In this document: piece by piece, positions 47,378 to 55,106 of the stretch
Position numbering within the stretch: the stretch's first letter is position 1
Layout: every line of letters begins with the position of its first letter
Assembly (NCBI GenBank): GCA_963730405.1
Contig: CAVSRW010000016.1
Location: 1-64,000 of the forward strand
DNA from: Gaiellasilicea sp963730405
GTDB lineage: Bacteria; Actinomycetota; Thermoleophilia; Gaiellales; Gaiellaceae
Direction: 5' to 3'
Length of the DNA stretch: 64,000 nt
Notes under the pieces: generated by a model
Seen by the model: only the letters and a program-made list of their open reading frames with translations
Database searches by the model: none
Told to the model about the DNA's origin: nothing
Translations under genes and position numbers: made by a program

Positions 47378-48524
47378 GGACGCACTCGCCGGACCGGGCC
47401 TCGGCGCGATCGCCGAGATCAAGCGCCGTTCGCCTTCCCTCGGCGACATCCGCCCGGACGCCGATCCGGCCCGGATCGCCCGCGAGTACGCGCTCGCCGG
47501 CGCCGCGGCGGTTTCCGTGCTCGTCGACGAGCGCTTCGGCGGCTCCTGGGACGACCTTCGCGCTGCCCGCACGAGCTCGGGCGTGCCGCTGCTCGCGAAG
47601 GGATTCTTCTCGACCGAGGAGCACCTGCGCACCGCGAAGGAGGCGGGGGCCGATGCGGTGCTGATCCTGCTGCGCGACCTCGACGACGCGCAGGTGCGGT
47701 CACTGGTCGGGATCGCCGGCGAGCTCGGCCTCGACACCCTCGTCGAGGCGCACGACGCCGACGAGCTCGAGCGCGCCGTGATCCTCGACGCGCCGGTGAT
47801 CGGCGTCAACGCCCGCGACCTGGCCACGTTCGAGATCGATCGGGCGGCGCAGCTCGAGCTCGTCGCGCGCATCCCGCCCGACCGCGTCGCCGTCGCCGAG
47901 AGCGGCATCCGCACGCGCGCCCAGGGTGCCGCCGCCGAGCTGGCGGGCGCGAACGCGATCCTCGTCGGCTCGACCCTGATGCAGGCCCCCGACCCGGCCG
48001 CGAAGCTGCGCGAGCTCCTGCAGCGCCCGCTCGTGAAGATCTGCGGGCTGACCCGTGAGGAGGACGTCGCGGTTGCGGCCGAGGCGGGCGCCGATCTCGC
48101 CGGCTTCATCCTCGCGCCGGAGAGCCCGCGTGCGACGGCCGATGTGCTTCCCGTCCCCGACGAGCTCCTGGCGGTCGCTGTCTGGGTGGGCGAGGCGGGC
48201 ACGAGCGGCGCGCCGATCGACCAGGTGCACGAGCGCGAGGAGGGCCGCGTGCGCGGGCGCAACGGCGTCCTCCTCCGCGAGGGCGAGCCGGTCGCCCGCC
48301 TCCTCGACCTCCCGTGGGAAGAGGAGGATCCCGAGCACTGGGAGCGGGCCGCGGCCGAGCACGGCCGGATCATGCTGGCCGGCAAGCTCGCCGCCGACAA
48401 CGTCGCCCAGGCGATCCAACGCGTGCGGCCGTGGGCGGTCGACGCCGCCTCGCGGCTGGAGTCGGCCCCGGGGATCAAGGACGCGGAGAAGGTGCGCGCG
48501 TTCGTCGAGGCCTCCCGTGCCTGA
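47367..48524 (+). CDS. trpCF: Fused indole-3-glycerol phosphate synthase / phosphoribosylanthranilate isomerase
   Basis: 385 residues. TrpC domain (1 to about 217): AIAEIKRRSPSLGDIR, LLAKGFFST, GVNARDLATFEID, VAESGIRT and ILVGSTLM. It lacks the usual 40-residue N-terminal helix region. TrpF domain (about 218-385): KICGLTREEDV with the catalytic Cys, LLDLPW where the general-acid Asp is expected, LAGKLAADNV and SAPGIKD. The TrpF part is short (about 167) and the usual GGTG phosphate loop is not recognisable. It overlaps trpD by 11 bases and trpB by 8. Confidence 0.88.
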   Translation: MRFRDALAGPGLGAIAEIKRRSPSLGDIRPDADPARIAREYALAGAAAVSVLVDERFGGSWDDLRAARTSSGVPLLAKGFFSTEEHLRTAKEAGADAVLILLRDLDDAQVRSLVGIAGELGLDTLVEAHDADELERAVILDAPVIGVNARDLATFEIDRAAQLELVARIPPDRVAVAESGIRTRAQGAAAELAGANAILVGSTLMQAPDPAAKLRELLQRPLVKICGLTREEDVAVAAEAGADLAGFILAPESPRATADVLPVPDELLAVAVWVGEAGTSGAPIDQVHEREEGRVRGRNGVLLREGEPVARLLDLPWEEEDPEHWERAAAEHGRIMLAGKLAADNVAQAIQRVRPWAVDAASRLESAPGIKDAEKVRAFVEASRA

Positions 48525-49635
48525 CACGTACGGCGCCTACGGCGGGCGGTACGTGCCGGAGACGCTCGTTCCCGCGCTCGACGAGCTGACCGCGGCGTGG
48601 GAGGACGCGCTCGCGGACCAGCGCTTCCGCGCCGAGCTCGACGCGCTCGCGAGCTCGTACGCCGGCCGGCCGACGCCGCTGACGCGCGCCGAGCGGTTCG
48701 CGCCGGACAAGCGCCTCTACCTCAAGCGGGAAGACCTCCTCCACACCGGGGCGCACAAGCTGAACAACGCGCTCGGTCAGGCGGTGCTCGCGCGGCGGCT
48801 CGGCAAGCAGCGGATCGTGGCCGAGACGGGCGCCGGCCAGCACGGAGTCGCGGCCGCGACCGTCTGCGCGCGCTTCGGGCTCGACTGCGTCGTCTACATG
48901 GGCTCCGAGGACATGCGCCGGCAGCGGCCGAACGTCGAGCGGATGGGACTGCTCGGCGCTGAGGTCCGGCCGGTCGAGTTCGGGACTCGGACGCTGAAGG
49001 AGGCGACGAGCGAGGCGATCCGCGACTGGATCACCAACGTCGAGTCGACCCACTATCTGATCGGCTCGTGCGTCGGCCCCGCGCCCTACCCGGCAATCGT
49101 GCGCGAGCTCCAGGCCGTGATCGGCCGCGAGGCGCGTGCGCAGGTGCTCGAGGCCGAGGGACGGCTGCCCGACGCCGTCGTCGCCTGCGTCGGTGGGGGA
49201 TCGAATGCGATCGGGATGTTCGCCGGCTTCCTCGACGACGAGGAGGTCGAGCTCGTCGGCGTCGAGGCCGCGGGCGCGGCCAGCCTCGGGACCGGCCGCG
49301 TGGGCGTGCTCCACGGATCCCGATCGTCCGTGCTCGCCGACGAGGACGGGCAGATCGCCGACGCGCACTCGATCTCGGCCGGGCTCGACTACCCCGGCGT
49401 CGGCCCCGAGCATGCGCATCTGCGCGACACCGGCCGCGCCCGCTACGTCGGCACGACCGACGAGGAGGCGCTCGACGCCTTCCGCCGGCTGACCCGAGCC
49501 GAGGGCATCATCCCGGCGCTGGAGCCGGCGCACGCGCTGGCCCGCGTCGCGGACCTCGACGCGGAGCTCGTCGTCGTCTGCCTCTCGGGCCGCGGCGACA
49601 AGGACCTCGCCGAGGTCCTCGGCCGCGGCGAATGA
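48517..49635 (+). CDS. trpB: Tryptophan synthase beta chain
   Basis: A 372-residue PLP enzyme joining indole and serine. It starts VPDTYGAYGGRYVPETL; the PLP lysine is in HTGAHKLNNALGQ, with AETGAGQHGVAAAT and the phosphate loop CVGGGSNAIGMF. GTG 48517 lies inside the end of trpCF. The C-terminus is slightly shorter than in enteric TrpB. Confidence 0.97.
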   Translation: MPDTYGAYGGRYVPETLVPALDELTAAWEDALADQRFRAELDALASSYAGRPTPLTRAERFAPDKRLYLKREDLLHTGAHKLNNALGQAVLARRLGKQRIVAETGAGQHGVAAATVCARFGLDCVVYMGSEDMRRQRPNVERMGLLGAEVRPVEFGTRTLKEATSEAIRDWITNVESTHYLIGSCVGPAPYPAIVRELQAVIGREARAQVLEAEGRLPDAVVACVGGGSNAIGMFAGFLDDEEVELVGVEAAGAASLGTGRVGVLHGSRSSVLADEDGQIADAHSISAGLDYPGVGPEHAHLRDTGRARYVGTTDEEALDAFRRLTRAEGIIPALEPAHALARVADLDAELVVVCLSGRGDKDLAEVLGRGE

Positions 49636-50336
49636 GCAAGACGCTCGTCATCTACCTGATGGCCGGACCGGACACGCCCGAGCTCGCCGAGGCGGCGGTC
49701 GAGGGCGGCGCGGACATCGTCGAGCTCGGCTTCCCGTTCTCCGACCCGCTCGCCGACGGGCCCGTGATCCGCCGTGCGGCCGAGAAGGCGCTCGCCCAGG
49801 GAATGAGAACGAGAGCCTGTCTCGACTGCCTCGCCGCGGTCCGGGAACGCGTCGACGTCCCACTGGTGCCGATGACGTACTCGTCGCTGCTCGAGGCATA
49901 CGGCTGGGAGCGCTTCGCCGACGACGCCCGCTCGGCCGGCGCGTCGAGCCTGATCGTCGCCGACCTCCCGGCGGGCGACCGCCCGGGGCTGCGCCGGGTC
50001 CAGCTCGTCGCGCCGACCTCGACCGACGAGCGCCTCCGCCTCGCCGGCGAGCAGACCGACGGCTGGCTCTACCTCGTCACCGTCACGGGGACGACGGGAG
50101 CGCGCGCCGGCGTCTCCGCGGCGTTGGCAGGGCTGGCCGACCGCGCTCGCCGCGCCGCACCCGGGGTGCCGATCTACGCCGGCTTCGGGATCTCGACACC
50201 GGCCGATGCCGCCGCGGCCGCAGAGCTCACGGACGGCGTCGTCGTCGGCTCGCGTGCGCTCGAAGCGGCCGAGGAGGGGCCTGGGGCGCTGCGGGACCTC
50301 GTGCGCTCGCTCCGGGACCGGGTCGACTCGGCCTAG
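49632..50336 (+). CDS. trpA: Tryptophan synthase alpha chain
   Basis: A 234-residue TIM barrel cleaving indole-glycerol phosphate. Catalytic Glu and Asp are in IVELGFPFSDPLADGP. The phosphate site is YAGFGIST and VVVGSRAL. The N-terminus is trimmed (MSKTLVIYLMAGPD) compared with about 268-residue enteric TrpA, matching the compact style of this operon. ATGA overlap with trpB. Confidence 0.95.
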   Translation: MSKTLVIYLMAGPDTPELAEAAVEGGADIVELGFPFSDPLADGPVIRRAAEKALAQGMRTRACLDCLAAVRERVDVPLVPMTYSSLLEAYGWERFADDARSAGASSLIVADLPAGDRPGLRRVQLVAPTSTDERLRLAGEQTDGWLYLVTVTGTTGARAGVSAALAGLADRARRAAPGVPIYAGFGISTPADAAAAAELTDGVVVGSRALEAAEEGPGALRDLVRSLRDRVDSA

Positions 50337-50500
50337 CGACCGGTCCTACCCCGAATCGGCTACCGGAGGCGCGCCCGCCGGGTGATCCGCGGCACGCGGT
50401 TCGGGGGATTCAGGCACCGCCAACTCGCGTCAAACTTTCCGACAATCGACGCATGCGCAGCGATGCGCGTGCCACCCCCGCCGCCGTCAGAGAGGAACTA

Positions 50501-50743
50501 ATGGGAACCATCGAGCCGCAGGCTCCTTCCAAGCGTGTTCGGATCGTGCTCTGCTCTGCAACGCTCGCGGTCGCCGCGATCGTGCCGGGTGCCGGCTTCG
50601 CCGCCGACTGGTCGTCGGGCGTGGCGAAGCCCACCGCCGACTGGTCGTCCGGCGTCAAGAGGCCGGCCGCCGACTGGTCGTCCGGCAAGCGGGCCCCGAA
50701 GGCCGACTGGAGCTCGCGCTTCAAGGCGAGCGCCCTCCGCTAG
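50501..50743 (+). CDS. Small secreted peptide with four ADWSS repeats
   Basis: An 80-residue protein from ATG 50501, with GAGAGGAACTA just upstream. The signal peptide runs to about residue 34 (VLCSATLAVAAIVPGAGFA). The mature part of about 46 residues is almost only four repeats: ADWSSGVAKPT, ADWSSGVKRPA, ADWSSGKRAPK, ADWSSRFKASALR. The repeats are spaced 11 residues, with invariant Asp-Trp-Ser-Ser and a basic, Pro-containing spacer. I recognise no family. It sits between trpA and the hybrid kinase gene, with palindromic motifs on both sides. Confidence 0.75.
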   Translation: MGTIEPQAPSKRVRIVLCSATLAVAAIVPGAGFAADWSSGVAKPTADWSSGVKRPAADWSSGKRAPKADWSSRFKASALR

Positions 50744-50786
50744 GCCATCCCGACGGGGGAGCTCGGCTCCCCGATTCGACGTATGC

Positions 50787-50814
50787 CGGCGGTACCCCGA
50801 TCGGGGTACCGCCG
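50787..50814. promoter_or_regulatory. 28-bp perfect palindrome upstream of the hybrid kinase
   Basis: Fully self-complementary with no loop, centred on CCCCGATCGGGG, 78 bases before the kinase ATG and 44 after the peptide stop. A related half site is at 50770-50782. A symmetric site of this kind suits a dimeric DNA-binding regulator, or a hairpin ending the peptide mRNA. Confidence 0.55.
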
Positions 50815-50891
50815 TCCCCTTCTCCTGCCGATTTGACAGGAGGCACGCCCGCAGCGACTGCGGTGCCCTTTACCTTGACGAGGTGCGGCAG

Positions 50892-53114
50892 ATGAGCAGC
50901 GTCCCAGCAGTGGCAGCAGAGGCCGGTTGGCAGTCCCGCCGGGTGCGCAGCCTGCCCCACGCCGCGGCCGTCTACGTGGCCGCCGTCTGCCTCGCCGCCG
51001 GTGCCGCCGCGGGCGCGGCCGTGCTCGTCCACGAGCCGTCCGCCCCCGAGTGGACGGCCTTCGCGCTGCTCTTGCCGCTCGCGGCCGCGGCGCCGTTCTT
51101 CCGCGTCGCAGTCGGCCGCAACTACAGCCTCCACACCGGCCCCGCTTTCATCGTCGCGGGCGCGCTCGTCCTGGACCCCCTGATGCTGCTCGGCCTCGTC
51201 GCGGCCCTGCACGTGTCGCAACTCCTCCGCGAGCGCTACCCGTGGTACATCCACTGCTTCAACATCGCCAACTCCGTCCTCAGCGCTCTGGCCGCCTGGC
51301 TCGCCGTCGCAGCGGTCGGCGGCGGCGAGGATCTCCGCTTCGCCGCCTCCGGCCTGGCCGCGGCGGTCTCGTACGTGCTCGTCAACCACGCGCTCCTCGC
51401 CGTCATGCTCCGCCTCGGGCGCGGCCACGGCTTCCGGGCAAGCGGCCTCTTCTCCCCCTCCGGGCTCGCGATCGAGCTCGTGGTCGCCGGCCTCGGCGTC
51501 GCGCTCGGAGCGTTCGCGAACTTCAACCCGTGGCTCCTGCCGGCGCTCGTCGCGCCGCTCCTGCTCGCGCACCGGTCGTTCTCGACGCTGGCGCGCCTGC
51601 GCGAGAGCGAGGAGCGCTTCCGGACGATGTTCGAGTCGGCGCCGACCGCGGTGATGATGCTCGGCGTCGACGGCAACGTCGTCGCGATGAACCGGTCGTG
51701 CGAGGTCCTGCTCGGCTACAAGGAGAGCGAGCTCCTCGGCTCGACCACGCCCATGCTGCGCCACCCGGACGAGGCGGAGGAGATCGGCCGGCAGCTGGCG
51801 GAGCTGATCCGCGGCGAGCGGGATGCCTTCCGCCGCGAGGCCCGCTACATCCGCAAGGACGGCGGCGTCGTCGTGATCCAACTCGCTGTGGCACTCGCCC
51901 GCGACGCGGACGGCAACCCGGACTACGTGATCGCGATGGCCGAGGACGTGACGGAGCAGAAGCAGCTCGCGGAGCAGCTGCGCCAGAGCCAGAAGCTGGA
52001 GGCGATCGGACGCCTCGCCGGCGGCGTCGCCCACGACTTCAACAACATGCTCACGGCGATCGGCGGCTACACGGTCCTGGCGCTCGAGCAGGCGCCTGCA
52101 GGCTCACCGCTCGAGGGCGACCTCGACGAGATCCGCAAGGCGACAGACCGCGCCGCGCTGCTGACACGGCAGCTGCTCGCGTTCAGCCGCAAGCAGGTGC
52201 TGATGCCCGAGCTGCTGAACCTGAACGGCGTCGTGCTGGAGCTCGAGACCATGCTCCGGCCGCTGATCGGCGAGGACATCTCGCTGACGACGCAGCTCGA
52301 TCCGGCGCTCGGCCCGATCGAGGCCGACCCCGGCCAGCTGCACCAGGTCGTGATGAACCTCGTCGTGAACGCGAAGGACGCAATGCCGGCGGGCGGGAGC
52401 ATCTCGATCGTGACCGCCAATGCCGAGGTCGGCGAGAACGAGGAAGGGATCGAGCCCGGCCGCTACGTCACGCTCGCCGTCCGCGACGACGGCGAGGGGA
52501 TCGAGGAGGCGACACTGGGGCAGATCTTCGAGCCCTTCTTCACGACCAAGGACTCGGGGAAGGGCACCGGCCTGGGCCTTGCGACCGTCTACGGGATCGT
52601 CAAGCAGAGCGGCGGTTACGTCGCGGTCGACAGCGAGCTCGGCGTCGGTTCCGCCTTCACGATCTATCTCCGCCGCGCCGACGGGGTCGTCCAGCAGCAC
52701 GAGCCGGAGGCGGTGTCGGCGCCGGCGGTCGCGGTCGCCGCCCAACATGCCCCCGACGCGACGCGGGTGCTCGTCGTCGAGGACGAGAAGGTGATCCGCG
52801 GACTGGTCGACCAGGTGCTCCGCGCCGAGGGTTACGAGGTGCTTCTGGCCGCCGGCGGCGACGAGGCGATCGAGCTCGCAGGGCGCACGCACGTCGACGT
52901 CCTGCTCACCGACCTGACCATGCCGGGCATCGGCGGCCACGAGCTCGCCGAGCGGCTGCGAGTCGACACTCCGGCGCTGAAGGTGATGTTCATGTCCGGG
53001 TACGCCGAGTTCTCGGCCGCGTCACTGCCGCCGGCGACGGCGTTCCTCGAGAAGCCGTTCACGTTCTCGCTGCTGAGCCAGCGGATGCGCGACTTGATCG
53101 CCGCCAAGGTCTAG
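50892..53114 (+). CDS. Hybrid sensor histidine kinase with membrane sensor, PAS and receiver
   Basis: 740 residues. An integral-membrane sensor of about seven helices (residues about 20-230) is followed by PAS (about 240-355; RFRTMFESAPTAVMML). The dimerisation domain has His381 in GGVAHDFNNMLTAIGGY. The ATPase domain shows NLVVNAKDAM, DDGEGI and GKGTGLGLATVYG. The C-terminal receiver has Asp674 in LLTDLTMPGIGG and FLEKPF. Phosphate would flow from His381 to Asp674. No separate regulator adjoins. Confidence 0.92.
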   Translation: MSSVPAVAAEAGWQSRRVRSLPHAAAVYVAAVCLAAGAAAGAAVLVHEPSAPEWTAFALLLPLAAAAPFFRVAVGRNYSLHTGPAFIVAGALVLDPLMLLGLVAALHVSQLLRERYPWYIHCFNIANSVLSALAAWLAVAAVGGGEDLRFAASGLAAAVSYVLVNHALLAVMLRLGRGHGFRASGLFSPSGLAIELVVAGLGVALGAFANFNPWLLPALVAPLLLAHRSFSTLARLRESEERFRTMFESAPTAVMMLGVDGNVVAMNRSCEVLLGYKESELLGSTTPMLRHPDEAEEIGRQLAELIRGERDAFRREARYIRKDGGVVVIQLAVALARDADGNPDYVIAMAEDVTEQKQLAEQLRQSQKLEAIGRLAGGVAHDFNNMLTAIGGYTVLALEQAPAGSPLEGDLDEIRKATDRAALLTRQLLAFSRKQVLMPELLNLNGVVLELETMLRPLIGEDISLTTQLDPALGPIEADPGQLHQVVMNLVVNAKDAMPAGGSISIVTANAEVGENEEGIEPGRYVTLAVRDDGEGIEEATLGQIFEPFFTTKDSGKGTGLGLATVYGIVKQSGGYVAVDSELGVGSAFTIYLRRADGVVQQHEPEAVSAPAVAVAAQHAPDATRVLVVEDEKVIRGLVDQVLRAEGYEVLLAAGGDEAIELAGRTHVDVLLTDLTMPGIGGHELAERLRVDTPALKVMFMSGYAEFSAASLPPATAFLEKPFTFSLLSQRMRDLIAAKV

Positions 53115-53121
53115 TGAGTTT

Positions 53122-53163
53122 CGCGTCGCATGGTTGACCCTGAAGGGTCGCTTCGCTCCCGGC
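53122..53163. repeat. Family A repeat, copy A3 (hairpin lost)
   Basis: The conserved tail (GACCCTGAAGGGTCGCTTCG and CTCCCGG, 53136-53162) directly follows CGTCGCATG, the same head as A4, but the variable stem is missing. It lies between the kinase stop and yqgE. Confidence 0.6.
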
Positions 53164-53188
53164 TGCAGCACAGCGATACCTTGTGCCG

Positions 53189-53719
53189 ATGAGCGAGTCG
53201 CTGCGGGGACAGCTGCTGGTCGCGGCACCGATTCTCAGTGATCCGAACTTCCACCGCACCGTCGTCCTCCTGGCCGAGCACGGCGACGAGGGCGCAATGG
53301 GCCTCGTCCTCAACCGGCCCACCGAGACCTCCGTCGGCGAGGCGGTTCCGGAGCTGGCCCCGATCGCGGGCGAAGGGGAGCCGCTCTTCGTCGGCGGGCC
53401 TGTCTCGACCGGATCGGTGCTGGCCGTTGCCGAGCTCGACGACCCCGACGACGCCTCGGAGATCCTCTTCGGCTCGATCGGCTTCGTCCAGGAGCCCGGA
53501 GTACCGGTCGTCCGCGGCCGCATCTTCCTCGGCTACGCCGGCTGGACCGCCGGCCAGCTCGAGAGCGAGCTCGAGGAGGAGTCGTGGCTCGTTCTCCCCG
53601 CCGAGCCCGACGACCTCTTCAGCGACGACCCGGACGGCCTCTGGAGCACGGTTCTCCGCCGCCAGGGCGGCCCGTACGCCCTGCTCTCGCTGATGCCGCC
53701 GGACCCCACGCTGAACTGA
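53189..53719 (+). CDS. YqgE/AlgH family protein (DUF179)
   Basis: About 176 residues. The family pattern is complete: SLRGQLLVAAPILSDPNFHR, VLLAEHGDEGAMGLVLNRP, LFVGGPV and RIFLGYAGWTAGQLESELEE. The molecular function is unsettled. ATG 53189 is preferred; GTG 53183 would add two residues. It is flanked on both sides by family A repeats. Confidence 0.9.
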   Translation: MSESLRGQLLVAAPILSDPNFHRTVVLLAEHGDEGAMGLVLNRPTETSVGEAVPELAPIAGEGEPLFVGGPVSTGSVLAVAELDDPDDASEILFGSIGFVQEPGVPVVRGRIFLGYAGWTAGQLESELEEESWLVLPAEPDDLFSDDPDGLWSTVLRRQGGPYALLSLMPPDPTLN

Positions 53720-53727
53720 ATCTGCCG

Positions 53728-53796
53728 TCGCATGATCGAGATCCGCACGAGCGGATCTCGATCGCGCAAACCCCTTGAAGCGCCGCTTCGCGGCGG
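53728..53796. repeat. Family A repeat, copy A4
   Basis: A perfect 12-bp stem (53734-53745 with 53752-53763, 6-base loop) is followed by the tail GCGCAAACCCCTTGAAG and CGCCGCTTCGCGGCGG. It starts soon after the yqgE stop and may act as its 3' end. Confidence 0.7.
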
Positions 53797-53859
53797 TCTT
53801 GATCTCGCCTTGACGGAGGCGTGATTGACTGCCGGTGGGCACCCGACGGAAGGAGGCCC

Positions 53860-54099
53860 ATGGAAGAGGCACCGAAGACACGTCGTTACCCGCTGCTCGT
53901 CGCGCTCGCAGGAGTGATCCTGCTGGCGGCGATCTGGGCGACGATGGCGGTCGCGGGAGGCTCCTCATCGGCTGAGAAGCCGACGGCGAAGGCTCCGGCG
54001 GCCAAGTCCCAGACCTCGAAGGCGCAGGGCGGATACGCCGGGTTCTCCGGCGACCACGACTGCCCCAACGAGGACGAGGGAGCGTCGAACGACCTCTGA
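53860..54099 (+). CDS. Small single-span membrane protein, acidic Cys-containing tail
   Basis: A 79-residue protein from ATG 53860, with GGAAGGAGG ideally placed. The basic N-terminus (KTRRYP) and one helix (LLVALAGVILLAAIWATMAV) precede an Ala/Lys/Ser linker and the tail YAGFSGDHDCPNEDEGASND. The tail has one Cys, one His and many acids and could bind metal; this is a guess. I know no family. Confidence 0.7.
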   Translation: MEEAPKTRRYPLLVALAGVILLAAIWATMAVAGGSSSAEKPTAKAPAAKSQTSKAQGGYAGFSGDHDCPNEDEGASNDL

Positions 54100-54104
54100 C
54101 AGGC

Positions 54105-54128
54105 GGAGCCCGGCTCCGGCCGGGCTCC
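54105..54128 (+). terminator. GC-rich hairpin after the small membrane protein
   Basis: A 10-bp perfect stem (54105-54114 with 54119-54128) with a 4-base loop, six bases past the stop codon, followed by GTTCT only. It resembles the family B core (GGCGGAGCC at its left edge). Confidence 0.5.
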
Positions 54129-54183
54129 GTTCTACAGCCGCTCGCCGCGTTCCCGCCTCCTTCGCCGTGGGTATCGTCGTCGC

Positions 54184-54912
54184 GTGTTCGACCACGTCAC
54201 GATCCGCGTCTCAGATCGTCCTACCGCGGAGCGGTTCTACGAGACAGTGCTCCGGACGCTCGGGATCGAGCAGACGTACGGGGGCGACGACTTTGCCGAA
54301 TGGGACGACTTCTCGCTCGGGCAGGCCGACGGCGGGAACGCGCCCACGCGCCGGCTGCACATCGGCTTCGCCGCGCCGTCACGGGAGCACGTCGACGAGT
54401 TCTGGCGGGCCGGAACGGCCGCCGGCTACGAAAGCGACGGCGAGCCCGGCCTGCGGCCGCAGTACAGCGACGACTACTACGGCGCCTTCCTGCTCGACCC
54501 GGACGGGAACAGCGTCGAGGCCGTCCACCACGGCTCACTGCGCGACGGGGGCAACGTCGACCACCTCTGGATCCGCGTCTCCGACGTCGAGGCGGCGACC
54601 CGCTTCTACGAGACCGTCGGTCCGGCGGCGGGCTTCCGCGTCGGCAGCGAGTCGGCCGAGCGGACGCAGTTCGCCTGCGTCAGCGGCTCCTTCTCCGTCG
54701 TCGCAGGCGAGCAGCCGACCGAGAACGTCCATCTCGCCTTCACAGCCACCGACGACGAGACGGTCGACCGCTTCCACCGCGAGGCGACGGCGGCGGGGTA
54801 CCACGACAACGGCGCGCCGGGCGAGCGCGCGGTCTACCACGAGGGCTACTACGCGGCGTTCGTGCTCGACCCGGATGGCAACAACGTCGAGGTGGTGAAC
54901 CACAACCGGTGA
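54184..54912 (+). CDS. Two-domain VOC (glyoxalase/dioxygenase fold) protein
   Basis: 242 residues forming two VOC modules. Module 1 starts FDHVTIRVSDRPTAERFYE and ends AFLLDPDGNSVEAVHHG. Module 2 starts VDHLWIRVSDVEAATRFYE and ends AFVLDPDGNNVEVVNH. The His and Glu metal ligands of both modules are kept. The reaction is unknown; candidates are a glyoxalase, dioxygenase or resistance protein. GTG start. Confidence 0.87.
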   Translation: MFDHVTIRVSDRPTAERFYETVLRTLGIEQTYGGDDFAEWDDFSLGQADGGNAPTRRLHIGFAAPSREHVDEFWRAGTAAGYESDGEPGLRPQYSDDYYGAFLLDPDGNSVEAVHHGSLRDGGNVDHLWIRVSDVEAATRFYETVGPAAGFRVGSESAERTQFACVSGSFSVVAGEQPTENVHLAFTATDDETVDRFHREATAAGYHDNGAPGERAVYHEGYYAAFVLDPDGNNVEVVNHNR

Positions 54913-55106
54913 GACCCCGGCTCACCCACGAGGGCGCGAAGCGTCGCGGCGAGCGGGAGCGTCGGGCGGGGCTCGACCCCGAGGACGAGGCTGCGCGCTG
55001 GCTCGAGGAGCACGACCCACCGCCGTCGCCTCCGGCCTCGAAGTCGAAGTTCAAGTCGACCGAGCTGCATCGCTGGCGACAACGGCAGCAGCGCGGCGAG
55101 CCCTAG
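54909..55106 (+). CDS. Small basic protein of unknown function
   Basis: A 65-residue ORF beginning GTG that overlaps the previous TGA (GTGA). The product is highly charged (RPRLTHEGAKRRGERERRAG), then an acidic amphipathic piece (DEAARWLEEHDPPP) and the basic end KFKSTELHRWRQRQQRGEP. Codon use matches the neighbours, and its stop shares CTAG with the convergent glycosyltransferase. The basic tail suggests nucleic-acid contact, which is inference. Confidence 0.55.
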   Translation: MRPRLTHEGAKRRGERERRAGLDPEDEAARWLEEHDPPPSPPASKSKFKSTELHRWRQRQQRGEP

